Shown one piece after another: positions 34,264 through 41,936 of a stretch of DNA of 44,348 bases. How positions within the stretch are numbered: the first letter of the stretch is position 1; every line of letters starts with the position of its first letter. The position numbers and the translations under genes are program-made. Under the pieces are notes generated by a model, which had not been told where the DNA came from, searched no databases, and was given only the letters and a program-made list of their open reading frames with translations. The stretch lies in contig JAIXXA010000126.1 in the NCBI GenBank assembly GCA_027490975.1, forward strand, positions 1 to 44,348, written 5' to 3'. The DNA comes from Rhodospirillaceae bacterium. GTDB taxonomy: Bacteria > Pseudomonadota > Alphaproteobacteria > CACIAM-22H2.

Positions 34264-35330
34264 CAGCCTTCCTCGTATTTGTTGATTTTGCGCTCGATCA
34301 TCACGGCGACGTTCTGGCCGCGGCGGCCCATGCGGCCGCGGAAAAGCCGCTCAGGCCCGCACAGCACCATGATTTCGCTTTCGGGCGTGGCGTTCAGCAT
34401 GAAGCGCGTGCCGACGCGAAAATCGAGCACGTCCTGCAAGGTCATCACCTGCTCATCGACGACCGCATGGATATCGACGTCGGTCGCCCACAATTCGGTG
34501 GCCAAGTGGCCTTCCCAAATCGAGTCGCGGCCGAATTTTTCGCCCATGAACTGCTGCAGCAGCATTTCGCGCACGGGCTCGAGTGTCGCGTAGGGCAAAA
34601 GCAATTCCAGGCGCCCGCCGCGGTCTTCCATGTCGATGCGCAGCTTGGCGATGATGGCCGCGTTGGCCGGGCGCGCGATCGTGGCAAAGCGCGGGTTGGT
34701 CTCGAGGCGTTCGAAGCGGAAATTGACCTTGCTGATCGGATCGAAAGAGGCCGAAAGATCGCCGAGCACGACCGCGACCAAGCGTTCGACGAGGTTGCGT
34801 TCGATCGTCGTGTAAGGGCGGCCTTCGATGCGCATCGCGGCCGTGCCGCGCCGGCCGCCGAGCAGCACGTCGACGATCGAATAGATGAGGGCCGAGTCGA
34901 CCGTGAGCAGGCCGAAATTGTCCCACTGCTCGGCCTTGAACACGGCCAGCATGGCGGGCAGCGGAATGGAGTTCACGTAGTCGCCGAAACGCGTCGAGGT
35001 GATCACGTCGAGCGACACTTCCACGTTGTCGGACGTGAAATTGCGCAGGCTCGTGGTCAGCATTCGCACCAGACGGTCGAACACGATTTCGAGCATCGGC
35101 AGGCGCTCGTAGGAAACGAGCGCGCTGTTGATGATCGCCTGCATGCCCGAGGTGCCGTCGCCCCCGCCCGAAGCGCCGTCGAACCCGAGCAGCGAGTCGA
35201 TTTCGTCCTGGTTCAGAACGCGCGCCGTCGCGTCGCCCGCGCCTGCACCGCCTGCGTCGCCGCCGGATTCCATGGACGCCCATTCGGCGGCCATTTTCTC
35301 TTCGTCGGTCATGTTCTTCGGATCGGCCAT
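34263..35330 (-). CDS. fliM: Flagellar motor switch protein FliM
   Basis: FliM forms the C-ring and receives CheY-P. The 355-residue protein has the CheY-binding motif LNQDEIDSLLGF at residues 39-50, the middle CheC-like domain (ERLPMLEIVFDRLVRML, SIPLPAMLAVFKAEQW, YSIVDVLLGGRRG, TTIERNLVERLV) and a C-terminal SpoA domain (LQDVLDFRVGTRFMLNATPESEIMVLCG). An acidic/Gly-rich N-terminal extension (residues 1-37) displaces the CheY motif from its usual extreme N-terminal place. ATG 35330, 40 bp after fliL. Confidence 0.96.
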   Translation of the reverse strand: MADPKNMTDEEKMAAEWASMESGGDAGGAGAGDATARVLNQDEIDSLLGFDGASGGGDGTSGMQAIINSALVSYERLPMLEIVFDRLVRMLTTSLRNFTSDNVEVSLDVITSTRFGDYVNSIPLPAMLAVFKAEQWDNFGLLTVDSALIYSIVDVLLGGRRGTAAMRIEGRPYTTIERNLVERLVAVVLGDLSASFDPISKVNFRFERLETNPRFATIARPANAAIIAKLRIDMEDRGGRLELLLPYATLEPVREMLLQQFMGEKFGRDSIWEGHLATELWATDVDIHAVVDEQVMTLQDVLDFRVGTRFMLNATPESEIMVLCGPERLFRGRMGRRGQNVAVMIERKINKYEEG

Positions 35331-35370
35331 CGTTCCCTCAAGGGTCTTGCGGATGCGAGCGTGCGGGCGA

Positions 35371-35910
35371 TTACTGGACGAGCATTTCGCGAAACAGCAG
35401 GTCGTTGACGCGGGCGGGGGCTGCGGCGAGCTGCACGCGCGTGAGCAGCTCCTCGCGCAGCCGCAGGAAACCGGACGAGCCGCGCAGATCTTCCGGCCGC
35501 AGCTCGCGCAGATAGATTTGGAAGTTGTCGACGATGCGCGGCAGATTGGCTTCGAAGACGCCCGCATCGTCGATGCTGCGCAATTCGACGGCCATCGTGA
35601 GTTTCAGAAACGAAGTGCGCCGCCCGGCACCTGCATTCAAGTTCACGAGCAGGTCGGGCATGTTGTAGTAGACGATTTTCTGCGGACCTGCAGGCTCGGC
35701 CGGTGCAGCATCGGCACCGGCTTCGGCATGCTGCTCCTCGGGCTTGGAGCCGGAGAACAGGAAAAAGAAGGCACCCGCACCGCCGCCCAGCAGCAACAGG
35801 ACGGTGGCGCCGATGATGATCAGCATCTTGCCGGACAAAAACTTCTTCTTGGGCTGTTCGCCCTCCGGCGCTGCCCCGTCCTCGCCAGCCATCTTTGCGT
35901 CGTCGGCCAT
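35371..35910 (-). CDS. fliL: Flagellar basal body protein FliL (copy 1)
   Basis: A 179-residue FliL: short cytoplasmic part with KKKFLSGK, one membrane helix (MLIIIGATVLLLLGGGAGAFFFLF), a linker with Pro/Ala/Glu, and the stomatin-like periplasmic domain (YYNMPDLLVNLNAG... LKLTMAVEL... LPRIVDNFQIYLRELRPEDLRGSSGFLRLREELLTRV... VNDLLFREMLVQ). FliL forms a ring around stator units and aids torque. It lies 40 bp before fliM. A second FliL copy is encoded 178 bp upstream. Confidence 0.94.
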   Translation of the reverse strand: MADDAKMAGEDGAAPEGEQPKKKFLSGKMLIIIGATVLLLLGGGAGAFFFLFSGSKPEEQHAEAGADAAPAEPAGPQKIVYYNMPDLLVNLNAGAGRRTSFLKLTMAVELRSIDDAGVFEANLPRIVDNFQIYLRELRPEDLRGSSGFLRLREELLTRVQLAAAPARVNDLLFREMLVQ

Positions 35911-36088
35911 GGTCCGCCTTTTTCGATCCGGAAAAATCGATCCAGTCGATTCAATCTTACCCGGATTTAGCTAAACTGCCGCTCAATATTGCCGCGAGAA
36001 GGTTAACAAGTCGTTATCGACACCGCGAAATCACTTTAAATATTTACATTAAGAATATGATTAGCAAAACAAAAATAGAGAAAATTTT
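35911..36088. promoter_or_regulatory. AT-rich spacer between the two fliL genes
   Basis: A 178-bp AT-rich spacer in a GC-rich operon. Just after the upstream copy lies the self-complementary AGAAAATTTTCT followed on the minus strand by a T-rich run, a possible weak terminator. Further on, TAAA (36038-36035), 13 bases, GTCGATAA (36021-36014) resembles the flagellar sigma-28 promoter (TAAA-N15-GCCGATAA) but is two bases short in spacing. Confidence 0.4.
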
Positions 36089-36583
36089 CTACTGAACCAA
36101 GATCTCGCGAAACAGCACATCGTTGACGCGCGCGGGTGCTGCACTGACTTTTATGCGCGCGAGCAGCTCCTCGCGCAATCGCGTGAGCCCTGCCGAGCCG
36201 CGCAGATCCTCGGGCCGCAGTTCGCGCAGATACGTGATCAGCGTGTCGATTACGCGCGGCAAGGACTCCTCGAACGGCGTCAGATCCTCTTCGACGATTT
36301 CGACGGTCGAGGTCAGCTTCACAAAAGCGCTGCGCGCTGTTGGGGCGGTGTTCAGATTCACGAGTATGTCCGGCATCGCGTAGATCATGGTGGGCGGCGG
36401 CGGTGCTGGCGGCGGCTCGCCCGCTTCTTCGTGCGCCTCTTCTTTGCCGCCGATGAAGCCCAGGAAATACGCTGCGGCACCGCCGGCAAACAGCAGCAAA
36501 ACCGGGATCAAAATGATGATCAGCTTCTTGCCCGAGAGCTTCTTCTTGGGTGCGTCGGCGCCGTCGGCGGCTGGCTCGGTCAT
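36089..36583 (-). CDS. fliL: Flagellar basal body protein FliL (copy 2)
   Basis: A 164-residue second FliL with the same plan: KKKLSGKK, a membrane helix (LIIILIPVLLLFAGGAAAYFLGF), an acidic/proline linker (EEAHEEAGEPPPAPPPP), and the periplasmic domain (MIYAMPDILVNLNTAP, LRELRPEDLRGSAGLTRLREELLARI, PARVNDVLFREILVQ). The C-terminal ~50 residues are nearly identical to copy 1, while linker and mid-domain (STVEIVEEDLTPFEESLPRV) differ. Placement between the MerR regulator and copy 1 suggests tandem duplication. Both are full length with no broken motif. Confidence 0.93.
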   Translation of the reverse strand: MTEPAADGADAPKKKLSGKKLIIILIPVLLLFAGGAAAYFLGFIGGKEEAHEEAGEPPPAPPPPTMIYAMPDILVNLNTAPTARSAFVKLTSTVEIVEEDLTPFEESLPRVIDTLITYLRELRPEDLRGSAGLTRLREELLARIKVSAAPARVNDVLFREILVQ

Positions 36584-36660
36584 TTGGGCGGTCCCAGGAC
36601 AGGCGAATCGGTGCGGAAATCCCGCAGCGCGTCTACTTTAGCCGCAATGCCCGAGTACCG

Positions 36661-37170
36661 CTATTTGCGCCGACCATGCAGCAGCTTCTTGAGCGCTTCC
36701 AGCTCTTCGATCGCAGCCATGATGGCCGGACGATCTGGCATTTTAGCGAATAGCGGAAGATCGTTGATCGGTGCCGGCGCACGGTTCGGCGCTGCCGGGG
36801 CGGCCATTGGTGCCGCAACGATCGGCGCCAATGCTGGTGCTGGTGCTGGTGCTGGCGCCGCCGCAGGTGCCGGCACCTCGATCAGGCCATTGTCTTTGAG
36901 CAGCCGCTGCACGCCTTTGATCGTGTAGCCGTGCTTGTAGAGCAACTCGCGAATGCGGCGCAGCAGTTCGATATCTTCCGGGCGGTAGTAGCGCCGTCCG
37001 CCTGCCCGCTTCAGCGGCTTGATCTGCGCAAAACGCGTTTCCCAGAACCGCAAAACATGCTGCGGCACTTCAAGATCGCCCGCTACCTCACTGATAGTAC
37101 GAAAAGCATCGGCCGATTTTGCCGACCGCCGGCCGACCATCGCGAGTGTTCCGGCAGAAGGCTCGGCCAT
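36661..37170 (-). CDS. MerR-family transcriptional regulator
   Basis: A 169-residue regulator. The MerR winged helix is at residues 24-95 ([69 protein letters not shown]). A low-complexity Ala/Pro linker follows, then a short helix ([24 protein letters not shown]). No metal-binding cysteines are present. It follows ihfA by 6 bp; the ihfA-merR order is common in Alphaproteobacteria. Target not known. Confidence 0.92.
   Translation of the reverse strand: MAEPSAGTLAMVGRRSAKSADAFRTISEVAGDLEVPQHVLRFWETRFAQIKPLKRAGGRRYYRPEDIELLRRIRELLYKHGYTIKGVQRLLKDNGLIEVPAPAAAPAPAPAPALAPIVAAPMAAPAAPNRAPAPINDLPLFAKMPDRPAIMAAIEELEALKKLLHGRRK
36833..36856 (-). repeat. Four GCTGGT-type hexamers in the merR gene
   Basis: Three GCTGGT units plus one GCTGGC at 36833-36856 code alternating Ala-Pro in the linker of the MerR-type regulator. 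A simple sequence run likely prone to slippage but in frame. Confidence 0.8.
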
Positions 37171-37176
37171 CGCCGA

Positions 37177-37569
37177 TTAACCCTTGGCCAGAGGGGCCTT
37201 GGGGGGAAGCGTCGGCGTTGGGGCGGCGGGAACGGCGGCACCGGCCGGTGTACCGAGGGCCGCCTGTGCCTTGGTCATCGATCGATTGATGCGGTTCTTG
37301 AGCACATGCGAGGCGCGGAACACCAGCACGCGGCGCGGCAAAATCGGCACTTCTTCGCCGGTCTTGGGATTGCGCCCGACCCGTTGGCCTTTCTGGCGCA
37401 CCGAGAAACTGCCGAAGGACGAGATTTTGACGGTCTGGCCTTGCGTGAGCGCATCGACGATCTCGCCGAGCACGGTCTCGACCAAGGTGGCCGAATCGTT
37501 TCGCGACAGACCGACCTCTTGATAAACCGCCTCCGCCAGATCCGCGCGCGTAACCGTGGTTTCCGACAT
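37177..37569 (-). CDS. ihfA: Integration host factor subunit alpha
   Basis: A DNA-bending HU/IHF-family protein of 130 residues. [71 protein letters not shown] is the classical body; the DNA-intercalating arm has RNPKTGEEV, and [15 protein letters not shown] follows. A Pro/Ala tail of ~30 residues extends beyond the usual end, as seen in other Alphaproteobacteria. ATG 37569. Confidence 0.95.
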   Translation of the reverse strand: MSETTVTRADLAEAVYQEVGLSRNDSATLVETVLGEIVDALTQGQTVKISSFGSFSVRQKGQRVGRNPKTGEEVPILPRRVLVFRASHVLKNRINRSMTKAQAALGTPAGAAVPAAPTPTLPPKAPLAKG

Positions 37570-37690
37570 GCCGCTCTCCGGGCCGAGATTGAAACTTGCA
37601 AAATCTAGAAAATGCTAGCCCAGCGACCTAAAGCGGTCAATTACAAAGGTTTGGCGCCCGGACTTGAATCAAGCCCCGCAGTTTCGCCAG

Positions 37691-38659
37691 TTACCATCTG
37701 ATGACGCTGGCGCCCCAGGCCAAACCGCCGCCGATCGCCTCGAGCAGCACGATTTGCCCCGGCTTGATTCGCCCATCGACAGCCGCTTCGGCAAGCGCAA
37801 GCGGGATCGACGCTGCCGACGTATTCGCATGGCGTGCGACTGTCGAGACGACACGCTCGGGGCCAAGTCCGAGCTTCTTGGCCATCCCGTCGATGATGCG
37901 CTGATTAGCTTGGTGCGGCACCAGCCAGTCGATATCGGAACCCGCCAAGCCATTGGCTTTCAACGCTTCCTCGACCACGTCGGCCAGTTTTACGACGGCA
38001 TGCTTGAACACTTCCTGGCCGTTCATGCGCACAAAACCCGACTCGCGCGTGGCACTGGGCCCGCCGGTCGTATAGAGCGCTTTGTTGAAGCGCCCATCCG
38101 AATGCAGATGGCTCGAAAGGATGCCGCGCCCGCCGGGCCCGGTCTCGGCCTGCAAGACCACAGCCCCTGCCCCATCGCCGAACAGCACGCAGGTCGTGCG
38201 GTCTTCCCAATCGAGGATGCGGGTAAAGGTTTCGGCCCCGATTACGAGTGCGGTCTTGACCTGGCCCGCACGGATAAAGTTGTCGGCGACATTGAGCGCG
38301 TAGACAAAACCTGCGCACACGGCCTGCACGTCGAACGCAAAACCACGCCCATCCATGCCGAGCTTTGCCTGCACGGTCGTGGCCGTGGCCGGGAACGTTG
38401 CGTCGGGCGTGGTCGTGGCCACCACCACCATATCGACCGTTTCGATCGCAATGCCGGCATTGGCAAGCGCTTGGCGCGCGGCATGCGTCGCAAGATCGGA
38501 TGTGAGTTCGCCGTCGGCCGCGATATGGCGCTGCGTGATGCCGGTGCGCGCGACGATCCACTCGTCGGACGTGTCGACCCGCTTGGCAAGCTCGATATTG
38601 GAAACGGCGTTGGCGGGCAAATAGGCGCCGGTACCGCGCACGACAGAGCGAATAGCCAT
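37691..38659 (-). CDS. fabH: 3-oxoacyl-ACP synthase III (FabH)
   Basis: Starts fatty acid synthesis by condensing acetyl-CoA with malonyl-ACP. The 322-residue thiolase-fold protein has the catalytic Cys114 ([13 protein letters not shown]), His in [12 protein letters not shown] and Asn in [27 protein letters not shown] and the C-terminal [13 protein letters not shown] are family signatures. It starts 6 bp after plsX, the common plsX-fabH pairing that links fatty-acid and phospholipid initiation. Confidence 0.97.
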   Translation of the reverse strand: MAIRSVVRGTGAYLPANAVSNIELAKRVDTSDEWIVARTGITQRHIAADGELTSDLATHAARQALANAGIAIETVDMVVVATTTPDATFPATATTVQAKLGMDGRGFAFDVQAVCAGFVYALNVADNFIRAGQVKTALVIGAETFTRILDWEDRTTCVLFGDGAGAVVLQAETGPGGRGILSSHLHSDGRFNKALYTTGGPSATRESGFVRMNGQEVFKHAVVKLADVVEEALKANGLAGSDIDWLVPHQANQRIIDGMAKKLGLGPERVVSTVARHANTSAASIPLALAEAAVDGRIKPGQIVLLEAIGGGLAWGASVIRW

Positions 38660-38665
38660 GGCCGC

Positions 38666-39706
38666 CTACCCGATCGCCGCTTCGGGCGGCGGCGGCGCCA
38701 GATGGGCGAGTTCCTTGCGGATTTTGTCGTTGAGCCCGTGCGTGACCATATCGACCGCGACGCCGATCGCGTTGGCAAAGCCGAGCGCATCGGTGCCGCC
38801 GTGGCTTTTGACGACGATGCCGTTGAGGCCCACGAACATCGCACCGTTGTAGCGACGCGGATCGGTGCGCAGGCGGACTTTTTTGAGAGCGGACTTCGCG
38901 AACAAATAGCCGAGCTTGGCCAGGAACGACGATTGGAAAGCCCCTTTGAGGAAACTCGAATAGAGCTTCGACGTGCCCTCGGCGATCTTCAGAGCAACAT
39001 TGCCGGTGAACCCGTCGGTTACGACCACGTCGACCGTACCGCCCGGCACGTCGTCGCCTTCGACGAAACCGTGGAACAGGATCGGCAGATTGGTGTCGCG
39101 CAGCCATGCTGCCGCAAGGCGCAGCTCTTCATGGCCCTTCATTTCTTCGGAGCCCACATTGAGCAGGCCCACGCTCGGCTGCTCAAGCCCCAGCACGGCG
39201 CGCGCGAAAACCTCGCCCATGATCGCGAACTGCACGAGATTGTCGGCGTTGCACTGGACGTTGGCGCCGAGATCGAGCATGACGCTTTCGCCGCGCATCG
39301 TCGGGAACAGCGATGCGATCGCCGGGCGGTCGATGCCCGGCAGCGTCTTCAGAACGAATTTGGCCATCGCCATCAAGGCACCGGTATTGCCGGCCGACAC
39401 CACGCCCGAACTCGCCCCGTCGCGCACCGCGTCGATCGCCAATCGCATGCTCGATCTGCGGCCCGAACGCAACGCGATCGCGGGCTTCGCATCGCCCGCA
39501 ACGAACTCGTCGGTATGCACGATCTTGTGGCGCGCGCGGTCGAGGCGCGTTGACGCGACCAGCGGCTCGAGCTTCGCCTCGTCGCCGAACATCAGAAAAT
39601 CGACGAACGGAAACCGCTCTTGCGCCAGCTCGCAGCCCTGGATCGCCATATCGGGAGCGTTGTCGCCGCCCATCGCATCGATGGAAAGCACGAGCCGTTG
39701 GCTCAA
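38666..39706 (-). CDS. plsX: Phosphate acyltransferase PlsX
   Basis: Makes acyl-phosphate from acyl-ACP for phospholipid synthesis; a peripheral membrane enzyme. The 346-residue protein has LSIDAMGGDNAPDMAIQG, SAGNTGALMAMAKFVLKTLPGIDRPAI, LDLGANVQCNADNLVQFA, VVTDGFTGNVALKIAEG and YNGAMFVGLNGIVVKSHGG, all PlsX marks. The start is a TTG at 39706, supported by GGAGGG nine bases upstream and by the conserved residues beginning directly after it; no ATG is available at this place. Confidence 0.95.
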   Translation of the reverse strand: MSQRLVLSIDAMGGDNAPDMAIQGCELAQERFPFVDFLMFGDEAKLEPLVASTRLDRARHKIVHTDEFVAGDAKPAIALRSGRRSSMRLAIDAVRDGASSGVVSAGNTGALMAMAKFVLKTLPGIDRPAIASLFPTMRGESVMLDLGANVQCNADNLVQFAIMGEVFARAVLGLEQPSVGLLNVGSEEMKGHEELRLAAAWLRDTNLPILFHGFVEGDDVPGGTVDVVVTDGFTGNVALKIAEGTSKLYSSFLKGAFQSSFLAKLGYLFAKSALKKVRLRTDPRRYNGAMFVGLNGIVVKSHGGTDALGFANAIGVAVDMVTHGLNDKIRKELAHLAPPPPEAAIG

Positions 39707-39791
39707 GATGTCCAGCCCTCCGGTCGGCAGCTTCGCGGCATGCGAGGGACGACGCCGTCGCTCAGCCGCGTTGCCGGTTCGGCGTGCGCGC

Positions 39792-39977
39792 TCAGGCCTG
39801 CGCCGTCTTGGCCACGACTTCGCGACCGTCGTAATAGCCGCAAGCGCCGCAGATATGGTGCGGACGCTTCAGTTCGCCGCAATTCGGGCATTCCGAATAG
39901 GACGCAGCCGCGATCGCGTCGTGCGAACGGCGCATGTTGCGACGCGAGGGAGAAACTTTTTTCTTGGGAACCGCCAT
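39792..39977 (-). CDS. rpmF: 50S ribosomal protein L32
   Basis: A 61-residue L32: [22 protein letters not shown], then a zinc knuckle of four cysteines ([20 protein letters not shown]) and GREV. The ATG at 39977 is the standard start. It sits between yceD and plsX in the usual order. Confidence 0.96.
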   Translation of the reverse strand: MAVPKKKVSPSRRNMRRSHDAIAAASYSECPNCGELKRPHHICGACGYYDGREVVAKTAQA

Positions 39978-40116
39978 AACACAACCTCGTCCGTGAGCCG
40001 CCCCGACACAGCAATGCGGGGGCAAACCCGGTCAAACCAAAACGTCGTTCGGAATTCAGGCGCCTAAATAGACAATTCCGCCGTCCGGCTCAAGTCTTCT
40101 TTCTGTCATGTTCCGG

Positions 40117-40674
40117 CTATTTTTCCTTGGCCAGCTTTGCCTTGAGGTCGGCAAACGGCTTGATCTTGCCTTCAGGCGCATCGACGGGCTCTGCCGCCCC
40201 CCATTGCGGCTGAAACTGGGCGCCGTCGGCACGCGGATAAGGATCGATCTTCACCGCGAATTCCTGGGCAACCAGTTCGCCAAGATCGAGCGGCCCGTCG
40301 GGCAACGATTCTTCGAGCTCGTCTTCGGCTGCGATCGCGGCCACGTCGATCTCGCCGTCCGCATCGACCGGGATCGGCTTCAGATCTTCCGCCGGCACGA
40401 ACAATACCGAAAACTTCTCGACGACCTTCTGCGCCACCGGCTGCAGCGACACCACGCATGCCTGCTGCAACGCCGCCGCGATGCGCCCCTCGACGCGCAC
40501 GGCGCGCCCGGCGCGGACGCGCTGCAAGGTGAGCTTCGCCTCGAGCCGATCGATCGCAAGCACGTCGAAGCGTTTGGCCAGGGCCGCGCACTCCGCGGGC
40601 GTCGCCGTCACAGTATGGCGCACAGGGCGTTCGCGCAACGCATCGAGCGCAAAGGGGCGCGGAAACTCGCTCAC
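40117..40674 (-). CDS. yceD: YceD/DUF177 family protein
   Basis: A 185-residue protein of the DUF177 family, linked to 23S rRNA/ribosome assembly. EGRIAAALQQACVVSLQPVAQKVVEKFSVLFVP is the family core; the acidic DLGELVAQEFAVKIDPYPRADG is the conserved C-terminal block. The start is GTG 40674, overlapping the stop of the upstream chaperone gene (GTGA); it gives the family N-terminus SEFPRPFALDAL. rpmF follows after 139 bp, the common yceD-rpmF neighbourhood. Confidence 0.9.
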   Translation of the reverse strand: MSEFPRPFALDALRERPVRHTVTATPAECAALAKRFDVLAIDRLEAKLTLQRVRAGRAVRVEGRIAAALQQACVVSLQPVAQKVVEKFSVLFVPAEDLKPIPVDADGEIDVAAIAAEDELEESLPDGPLDLGELVAQEFAVKIDPYPRADGAQFQPQWGAAEPVDAPEGKIKPFADLKAKLAKEK

Positions 40675-41225
40675 GATGCAGCACCGGCGGGCGGCGGGAA
40701 CACGATCTTCCCGAGCACCAGCGCGTCGAGCGACTGCCCGGCGAGGGAAGTCGCCGCGGCGTGCACGTAACGCGCGACACAGGCAATCTCCTCGGCCGGC
40801 ACATTCTCGCGCGTGCCGTAGAGATTGCGCGCAAGCGCGGCCGGCAGCAGCGCCGCATCGTCGCTTGCCAGCGCCTGTTCGTAGACGGCAGCGCGCCCGT
40901 AGAGCGCTTGCGCCATCTGCTTCACGCGGCGCGACACGCCCATGTCGCCCACGCCGAGCTCGCGCACCGAGCGATCCATGTCGGCCACGAACAAATCGAC
41001 GAGATTCTGCGCCAAAGCCGCCGCACGCGGATCCGGGTCGCGCTTCAGGCGATTGAGCACCAGAAACGCGTGCAATGCGACCGCATCGAAGCGGCCGTCG
41101 AGCGAATCGGGCACGCCGGCAACCGCGTAGAAATAGGGATCGCGTGCTTGCGTCGCCAGAGCCAGATACAGCAGTTGGGCCCCCGCTTTGGTCGCGTCGC
41201 GCTTGAAAATCCTCGTGAAAACCAT
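40671..41225 (-). CDS. Ubiquinol-cytochrome c chaperone (CBP3-like)
   Basis: A 184-residue protein of the ubiquinol-cytochrome-c chaperone family, needed in mitochondria for cytochrome b/bc1 assembly. The core AGAQLLYLALATQARDPYFYAVAGVPDSLDGRFDAVALHAFLVLNRLK and DMDRSVRELGVGDMGVSRRVKQMAQALYGRAAVYEQAL are the conserved blocks. ATG 41225 is chosen (GGAAGGAT 11 bases upstream); an earlier in-frame start at 41297 would overlap the bamE promoter region. Stop overlaps yceD (GTGA). Divergent from bamE. Confidence 0.9.
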   Translation of the reverse strand: MVFTRIFKRDATKAGAQLLYLALATQARDPYFYAVAGVPDSLDGRFDAVALHAFLVLNRLKRDPDPRAAALAQNLVDLFVADMDRSVRELGVGDMGVSRRVKQMAQALYGRAAVYEQALASDDAALLPAALARNLYGTRENVPAEEIACVARYVHAAATSLAGQSLDALVLGKIVFPPPAGAAS

Positions 41226-41363
41226 TGCCGTCCATATCCTTCCGGACTGTCGCCCGACCTGCTGTCCAGCCTGTTCCCAAGCCTGTTCCATTGACACCGC
41301 GCGCGCGACAGCCCACTTATCGTCGCTATGATGTGGCGCAAACAGACGAGGGAATCAACGGAG

Positions 41364-41837
41364 ATGCTTGGCCTCACCCGCTCGCCCCCCCGGTTGACTG
41401 TCGCTTGCCTTGCCCTGGCGGCCTCGCTGGGGCTCGGCGGCTGTTCGCTCGGCTTTACCGAGACGCGCGGCTTCGTGCCCAACGACGACGATCTGGCTCG
41501 CCTCGAGCCGGGGCGCCAGACCCGCGACGACGTGCAGCAATTGCTCGGCACCCCCGCTTCGCAAGGCGTGTTCGACGCCGACCAAAGCTGGTACTACGTC
41601 GTGCGCAAGACGCACAGATTTGCATTCTTCGAACCCGAAGTGCTCGAGCAGCGCGTGGTCGTCGTGCAGTTCGACGGGTCCGGCCAATTGGCCGAAGTGC
41701 GGCGCTATTCCTACGAGGACGGCATCGTGATCGATCCCGTCACGCGCACCACGCCGTCGCCGGGCAAGGAACTCACCTTCATCGAACAGCTGATCGGCAC
41801 GGTCGGCAAATACAACAGATCGGGCGCCCGGCGCTAA
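41364..41837 (+). CDS. bamE: Outer membrane assembly lipoprotein BamE (SmpA/OmlA)
   Basis: A small lipoprotein of the BAM complex that inserts outer-membrane proteins. The 157-residue form has a signal peptide and lipobox LGLGGC (Cys27), then the SmpA/OmlA fold: LARLEPGRQTRDDVQQLLGTPASQGVFDADQSWYYVVRKT and VVVVQFDGSGQLAEVRRYSYEDG. ATG 41364 places the signal peptide at the N-terminus and has GAGGGA 11 bases upstream; an ATG 36 bp earlier is less likely. Divergent from the bc1 chaperone gene, as in many Alphaproteobacteria. Confidence 0.93.
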   Translation: MLGLTRSPPRLTVACLALAASLGLGGCSLGFTETRGFVPNDDDLARLEPGRQTRDDVQQLLGTPASQGVFDADQSWYYVVRKTHRFAFFEPEVLEQRVVVVQFDGSGQLAEVRRYSYEDGIVIDPVTRTTPSPGKELTFIEQLIGTVGKYNRSGARR

Positions 41838-41876
41838 CGCGGCGCCTCGCGCAGCAAAAAGGCAACGCAAAAAAGC

Positions 41877-41909
41877 AACGGCCCCGGATTTGTCGTCCGG
41901 GGCCGTTTT
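41877..41909. terminator. Terminator between convergent bamE and hppA
   Basis: A perfect 12-bp stem, AACGGCCCCGGA (41877-41888) and TCCGGGGCCGTT (41896-41907), with a seven-base loop; TTTTCGTTT follows on the plus strand and an A-rich/T-rich run on the other. It serves both convergent genes. Confidence 0.92.
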
Positions 41910-41936
41910 CGTTTACGCAGCGATGGAAACCAGCGC

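Noticed and set aside
37650-37690. tRNA-like 3' end (TGGCGCCCGGACTTGAATCAAG) on the minus strand behind fabH
   Set aside because: The putative T-arm does not pair (CTTGA opposite CCGGG) and no D-arm or anticodon arm can be drawn; it is a short palindrome near the fabH end.
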